Part shown: positions 58,180 to 64,000 of the stretch, piece by piece
How positions within the stretch are numbered: the stretch's first letter is position 1
Layout of the letters: the number at the start of each line of letters is the position of its first letter
NCBI RefSeq assembly: GCF_020283565.1
Contig: NC_060059.1
Coordinates: 42,152,338 to 42,216,337 of the forward strand
Direction: 5' to 3'
DNA length: 64,000 nt
Source of the DNA: Trifolium pratense
Taxonomy: Eukaryota; Streptophyta; Magnoliopsida; Fabales; Fabaceae
Program-made: the position numbers and the translations under genes
Notes under the pieces: generated by a model
What the model saw: only the letters and a program-made list of their open reading frames with translations
Database searches by the model: none
Told to the model about the DNA's origin: nothing

Positions 58180-59516
58180 GAACCATTAGATCAATTGATG
58201 GAGATGTGTATGACATCATGTAGTCAAAGAGTAATGGCTGCACACGAGCTAGATCCTTGAAGCGGTGGTTTTGAAATTTTTTGAGGTTGACAAGTGAGCA
58301 ATATTTGTTCGGTTCCTTTTTAATACACTCTTTACTGCAACCCCTTCAGTTTGACTTTGGAAATATAAGGTGAGTACTTTAAATGATTTGTGCAATTTAA
58401 AGCTATTTATAATGATCTAAAGGTTGCAGCCAAAGCAGCCAAACAACCCAAGTATGACTAGGTGAATTTAAAGCAAATTGCTAATTTTTTTTTTTTTTTT
58501 TAAAATTACAGATATTGAGTCTTTCATAATCTAACTAAAAAGAGTACATGAGTTCACCAACATAAATGACAGACAATCTTACTCATATGATTCTAAAGAT
58601 GACAATGAAAATTAACAACCATGAGAAGTCACACTTACTGGATGACCTCGTAAGATTGATTAACTGTAAAACTTACTCATTTCTTTCTCTTTAAATTGCC
58701 GGGATTGAATCTTCCATAATTAACCAACAAGAGGGTAGAAGTTCACCAACATAAATGGCAGACAATCCTACTCATATGATTCTAAAGATGACAATGAAAA
58801 TTAACAACCATGAGAAGTCACACTTACTGGATGACCTCATAAGATTGATTAACCGGAAAACTTACTCATTTCTTTCTCTTTGAATTGCAGGGATTGAATC
58901 TTCCATAATTAACCAACAAGAGGGTAGAAGTTCACCAACATAAATGGCAGACAATCCTACGCATGTGATTCTAAAGATGACAATGGAAATTAACAACTGT
59001 GAGAAGACAAACTTACTAGATGACCTCATAAAATTGATTAACTGGAAAACTCACTAATTTCTTCTCTTTAAATTGCAGGGATTGAATCTTTCATAATCCA
59101 ACTAACAAGAGGGCAAGAGTTCATATGACAGACAATCTTACACATGTGATTCTAAAGATGACAATGGAAATTAGCAACTGTGAGAAGACACACTTACTGG
59201 ATGGTCTCATAAGATTTTTTTTGACAAAAACCAGATCTTATAAAATTGATTAACAGGAAAACTTACTAACTTCTTCTCTTTAAATTGTAGGGACATTGAA
59301 TCTTTCATAATCTAACTAAAGGGCAGGAGTTCATCAACATAAATGACAAACAATCTTACACATGTGATTCTAAAGATGACAATGAGAATTAGCAACTGTG
59401 AGATGGTCTCATAAGATTTTTTTTGTTGACAAAAACCAGATCTTGTAAGATTGATTAACCGGAAAACTTACTAATTTCTTTTTCTTTCAATTGTAGTGAT
59501 TGAATCTTTCATAATA
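58180..59516. repeat. Repeat block II, left part
   Basis: Second copy of block I's order. The lead-in at 58200-58440 matches 54950-55330. It is followed by six units of about 190-210 bp containing GATTGAATCTTTCATAAT or close variants (near 58507, 58697, 58887, 59078, 59290, 59499). The last unit is cut by the Helitron at 59517. Confidence 0.85.
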
Positions 59517-61330
59517 CTAGAACATCGACCCATGCGGTGCACGGGTCTGATTATCTGTAAGATATATAATGATTAAATAAGATATGATAATTCCAATAAT
59601 GTAAGGTATATGAAAAAAGTTGAGTAACATTAAACGATAGTTCAACAATAATTTTGGATAAATATTCATACAAAGAAAATTATGTTATATTACGGAAAAC
59701 TTCCTTATAGACCACATTCGAAGTCTTAGTCGTATCTTCACCGTCATCATCGATGATCAATATTTTTAATCTTTTTCTATAAGTAACTCTTGAAATTGCA
59801 ACATATAACTGACCATGTGAAAACACTGGCGACGGAAGATATATCCCAACATGCTTTAAAGATTGTCTCTGACTCTTATTAATAGTCATCCCAAAAGAAA
59901 TCATTATAGGAAATTGTCTCCATTGAAATTTAAAAGGAATTCTCACGTTAGATAGTGTCAGAGAAAATCTAGGTATGAAAACCTGATCACCAATATTACT
60001 TTCTGAAATAATTTTTCCTTCAAGAGCATGTTTTCTCAATCTCGTAATAATAAGTATTGTTCCATTGCATAATCATAATTTTTTATTCAAATTCCTTAAT
60101 AGCATAACTGGAACTCCAACTTTAAGTCTCAACTTGTAATTTGGAAGTCCCGACGTAAAAATCGTGTTAAAAAATTCGGGAGTATGAACATTATCCACTG
60201 TTTGACTGTCTACATTTTGTGTGAGTGGAGTATCATAACTCAAATATGTTTTTTCTTCACCAGGAAATTAAATCCAACATATAATCATTTATTGTGTTGA
60301 CTATTGAATTTTTAGGAGCTAGTATAGCTCTATTTTGGAAATACGTTATATCGTTCATGTTTTATAAAAGTTGGGGATATGTGCTTTCAACGATAGAAGC
60401 AAGAGGATCACCTGAATTTGGAATCAATAAATCTGATGGAATGTCAAGTTCTAAATCATCGTCGTTGTCATCTCCAATTTCTCCATCGCCAACACCCAAA
60501 ACCCATTCAGAAAACAATCTTCTTTGTTCAACGTCTGCACTCGAAGCACCACCGAGGAGCCTCGTGTTTTTACTCAATGTGAAAACTTCACAAAAATTCC
60601 AAAGAACCGAAGAATTAATAGTAGCATGAACAACTTCTGGCCTTGTACCTTTGGGTATTACTGGTAGAATTTGTCTAAAATCTCTGCCAAAAACAACTTT
60701 TCCACCGAAGGGAATGTGTTTATTTTTTTCATCAACAGACTTGAGAATATCTTTTAAAGTTTGATCAACAGCTTCAAAACAGTGTTTGTGCATCATTGAT
60801 GCTTCATCCCATATAATGAGCTTTACTTTTTGTATTAATAGCGCCAAAGGGCTTTTAGGAACTATGATACATGTTGAAAACTCGTCAACATTTAGAGGAA
60901 TACAAAACCTTGAATGTGTTGTTCTACCGCCAGGTATAAGCAATGCAGCGATCCCACTTGAGGCAACTGTTAAAACTATCTCACATTTTGAGCGTAATGC
61001 GGCTGACATGACCCTCCAGATAAATGTCTTCCATGTACCACCATAACCATAAAGAAAAAACACACCAGGTTTGTTTTCGTTAACTCTTGTCATGATTATG
61101 TCATATACTTTACGTTGCTCTGAAGTCATAGTTGACATCAATCTAACATGTTCCTCAGCTAATGATTGTCTGTTTTGTATATTAGGAACTAATGATGTAT
61201 CTGCTCTAGGCTTTGGAGGATAATCTTTTAAACTTTTCCCACAACTACGTAACATCACCTCAATATCTGCTAGTGCATATTGTATCAATTGATCATCGAT
61301 TAATATTAAATCTGCAATGTTAAAATCAAA
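59517..61330 (-). mobile_element. 5'-truncated Helitron, minus strand
   Basis: The 3' end is CTAG at 59517-59520, with host base 59516 giving the following T. Eight bases further in is a hairpin at 59529-59545 (CCCATGC/GCACGGG in plus-strand order, one G-T pair). This is the same design as the Helitron ending at 7202. Only the last helicase exon and part of the preceding intron remain, so the upstream three quarters were lost. Confidence 0.88.
59680..61311 (-). pseudogene. Helitron helicase, last exon, degenerate
   Basis: Equivalent to exon 3842-5508 of the first Helitron. An acceptor AG precedes 61311. The first part (61311-60362) is open and carries Walker A with one change (GYGGTWKT, Trp for Gly), WDEASMM and a shortened GGKVVFGRDFRQ. 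After 60362 frameshifts and stops follow until the terminal open piece 60039-59680 with MTINKSQ and VAISRV. The altered Walker A and the broken frame mean no active helicase. Confidence 0.9.
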
Positions 61331-61628
61331 ATAATGAATGTGATTGTGACATGACTATGGTTGTGTTTGGTTGTATTGCAAAAAAAAAAAAATTGATTTA
61401 GCATAATTGAGTTTGATAATAACTTTCCAAATCACACGTGATAAAAACTTTCCAAATCTCACATGATAATTATTCTCTAAATTTATGATCCGGTAGAAAA
61501 AATCATTGATCAGGAAAGACATACAAATATTTCGTGATAATAATATAGTCAACAATAATTTTGATATGATATACTTTTAAAATTGATGGTGCTTATCAAT
61601 TATTGCACATAATTTTAACCACAATTGG

Positions 61629-61740
61629 TATACTTGCCGTAGTGGTTGGAAATATTGCCTTGTATTGAAGGGTTGCGGTTTCGAATCTCAATCAAGACAA
61701 AAATGTATTATTTTTTAATAAAAATTGCAAGATAAAATGG
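61629..61740 (+). mobile_element. SINE-like element
   Basis: Box A-like GCCGTAGTGGTTGG at about 61637 and box B-like GGTTTCGAATCTC at about 61676, 30-40 bp apart as in tRNA promoters. Tail unclear. Confidence 0.45.
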
Positions 61741-61810
61741 AGGGAAAACAGAGAAAACAAATTAGGGTTTAGAATTTGCTTGTGTATACAAGCTTATAAT
61801 ATAAAAGATA

Positions 61811-62140
61811 ACTAACCATAGGAGAAAAGTTCATCAACATAAAAGGCAGACAGTCCTATTGTGACTCTGAATGTGATAATGAAAGACAGTCCTCTACTGT
61901 GACTCTGAAGGTGATAATGAAAGTTAATAGTAAGTGTGAAATCTACTTGATGACCTCATAATATAACAAGAAGAGAAAAGTTCATCAACATAAAAGATAG
62001 ACAGTCCTATTGTAACTCTGAAGGTGATAATGAAAATTAATAGTAAGTGTGAAATCTACTTGATGACTTCATAAATTGAGTGACTTAGTTTGGTTGTTGC
62101 ATTTATATTGTGACATGCCTTAAACTATAACTTAACATAT
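61811..62140. repeat. Repeat block II, right part
   Basis: Two units (about 61830 and 61982) share AAGTTCATCAACATAAAA, GACAGTCCTATTGT and AGTGTGAAATCTACTTGATGAC. The block ends with the same GACATGCCTTAAACTATAA closing as block I. Confidence 0.75.
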
Positions 62141-63216
62141 TTTTTTTTAAATTAAACTAAATTTAACATAATTTATGGCACAAAAATTGGCTATTTAAGT
62201 GGGAGCCACTTTGATAGTTATCATTTTTTGATAATTTATTTTAACTGATTTCAAATAATTAATCAATCTAATAATAAAATGACTTTGATAGTTATCAACT
62301 TATCATTGTTGCTGTGACTTGAACCGGAACCGGCCCGCATTGCATATCTTTTTGAATGTTTTCAAATTTTTTAAATAAATGCAATTTTCAACCCACTACT
62401 TTACCTAAATTTTAATTTTCAACCCACTACTTTACCTAAATTTTAATTTTCTTACTTTTAAATTATGATTTTACTCCCCAAATTTTAAAATCTTTGACTT
62501 GTTGTCAATACATTTTTAAAGTTAAAGTAGTTATTCTTTTTAGATTCTATAATTTTTTTATTGTTTTTGTTTTGTTCCTATTTGTATGCATAGATTGATA
62601 TATAATTTTTTCTTAAACTTTATATAATTTTTTTATTGTTTTTTTCCTATTTTTATGCATAAATTTTTATATTTTTATTTTGTTCATATTTTAATGCATA
62701 CAAAATTTGAAATATCATTAAATTTGATAAGGACACATAACAAACTTGATAGTAATCAATTTTATTATATTATAGAATAAAATAGATAATTTTTTATGGT
62801 GTAAATAGTGATATGCTTATGTGACCATTTGTCAATATTTTTATCTTTTTCAATAAAACTAATTAATGCTATATATTTGAAAAACTAATTTTTTTTTTTG
62901 TTTTTCTGGGTACATAACATATTAAATTTTGTCCGTAAAAAAAAAAAATTTTTTTTACATAATATATTAAATTTATTTAAAAGAGAAAGTGTGTGCAAAA
63001 AAATAAAAATTTATTGGTGGATTAAAATTAGGATATAATAGGAAGATAAAGTGCAAAAATACACTTAATTTGATATTACTATTCTAAATGGACACTAAAG
63101 AAACGGAGGAGTACTATTTTAGGCGAATTCTCACTTAATAATTCATTTTTATTTCATAAAGTGGTTAGTTAATCTATGCACTAGTGTCTCACTAAAAAGT
63201 ACACCAATTTGTCCTT
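62141..63216. other. Intergenic, AT-rich, no gene
   Basis: Contains a 32-bp tandem duplication near 62388-62450 (TTTTCAACCCACTACTTTAC twice). No coding frame or RNA gene seen. Confidence 0.5.
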
Positions 63217-63353
63217 GTGAGCTTAGAAGTTAGATCAGTTGATAGGGATATTGCATTATATATATGGGGGGTCGGGGTTCAAATTTTGTCATTCCACTTG
63301 TTCACCTTAAGGGTGAAATTTCTACCAATTAGACTAATTGACAAAAAAAAAAC
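63217..63353 (+). mobile_element. tRNA-derived SINE
   Basis: Head AGTTAGATCAGTTGATAGGG (box A), GGTCGGGGTTCAAATT (box B), hairpin TTCACCTTAAGGGTGAA at about 63301 and an A-run tail. Same family as the SINEs at 10033 and, inverted, 30923. Confidence 0.82.
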
Positions 63354-64000
63354 ACCAATTTTGAAGATTAGATTAAATGTCATTCACTCATTCAATATAA
63401 TAGAGACTTTTATGGGGAAGAAGTGAGTATTAGGGCACATTAAGGTATCCAAATATAGAAAATTAGCATTTCATGAGATAGAATTTTTTTGAAATACAAC
63501 TTTTGAAAAAATTGCGATTTTAACTATGTCTTATTTTTCAATAATGTATGTTTATGTTATTTGATGTCAAAATTAGTAATATGCTCATATAGTAATAGGC
63601 TCATAGCTAGTAGTATAGTGCAAAATACTTATCAACTTGAGATTCTTTAAATCTTAACCTAAACAAAATAAAATGTGACACACAAAACAGGTGCAATGCA
63701 TAATGGTTATTATCAACTTCGGTAAACTCGTAAATGTGTCTGCAAGTGGTGTCAAGATTCCAATGAATCTAAGCTAATTTTGGCTGTTTTACTATAGCCA
63801 CATTGATGACTGATTCCAATTCCCTTTGCACTTTGAAACACCTGGGATTGTTTCTTTCCACGTACAAAGTGCTATTTTTGAAACCCTTTCACGTACTTAT
63901 CTTCAACCGTTTACTCCAAACATCACCGAACCTACCCAATAGTAAATGACTATTATCCAAATCCACATTACTACCTTAAAACAACAACAAATATATAATA
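63354..64000. other. Intergenic, no gene seen
   Basis: AT-rich; one fragment of the 55033 MITE family near 63430. Nothing else could be supported. Confidence 0.45.

Noticed and set aside
55430..59516. Possible CRISPR-like or satellite array
   Set aside because: Units are ~200 bp with no short repeat/unique spacer alternation, and the context is a plant nuclear genome. Kept as tandem repeats.
60294..61046. Plus-strand frames over the second Helitron
   Set aside because: They are antisense shadows of the helicase on the minus strand.

Overview
This is a plant nuclear segment. It is AT-rich, its genes are split by short GT-AG introns, and it carries plant transposon classes (Helitron, CACTA, Stowaway, Mutator-like, Copia, plant-type LINE and tRNA-derived SINEs). 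The SINE types and the flavour of the proteins suggest a papilionoid legume, perhaps of the Medicago/Trifolium/Cicer/Pisum group. That placement is inference from pattern, not proven here.

Layout. 1-7202: the 3' part of a Helitron, with a nine-exon Rep/helicase gene that stays open in every exon seen (its 5' end lies left of the window), a small B3-domain gene as apparent cargo, and a clean 3' hairpin plus CTAG terminus. 7.2-16.6 kb: gene-free, with LINE debris, SINEs, fold-back MITEs, a probable LTR-retroelement remnant and a family of low-copy local repeats. 16.7-17.4 kb: an intact type-1 non-specific lipid-transfer protein gene, between two copies of a duplicated non-coding segment (14.3-15.2 and 18.1-20.2 kb); the second copy holds a complete 648-bp CACTA element.

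21.4-51.5 kb is the centre of the window: a tandem segmental duplication of a three-gene block. Each unit has, in order, a GH35 beta-galactosidase gene (+, 18 exons), a thioredoxin h gene (-, 3 exons, convergent with the first) and an Obg-family GTPase gene (+, divergent from thioredoxin). Unit 1 (21406-33461) ends inside the third intron of the GTPase gene, so its GTPase copy is a truncated pseudogene, which also has a 278-bp deletion and a nonsense codon. Unit 2 (33472-51497) joins the complete GTPase gene, which continues to 54741. The units then diverged by insertion. Unit 1 gained a SINE, a Stowaway MITE, an intronic MITE and a 1-kb Helitron-like insert. Unit 2 gained a Copia fragment between direct repeats, a perfect (TAA)n tract of about 374 units, a solo-LTR-like element 26 bp before the beta-galactosidase start codon, and a 5'-truncated LINE with an open reading frame in thioredoxin intron 1.

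54.9-62.2 kb is built of tandem ~190-225-bp repeats in two larger blocks, separated by a 1.0-kb Mutator-like element with 95-bp inverted ends and interrupted by a decayed, 5'-truncated Helitron on the minus strand. 62.2-64 kb is non-coding with one SINE.

Functions. Beta-galactosidase and lipid-transfer protein act in the secretory pathway or cell wall, thioredoxin h in cytosolic redox, and the Obg GTPase probably in organelle ribosome assembly. I see no pathway linking them; their interest here is the structural history of the locus.
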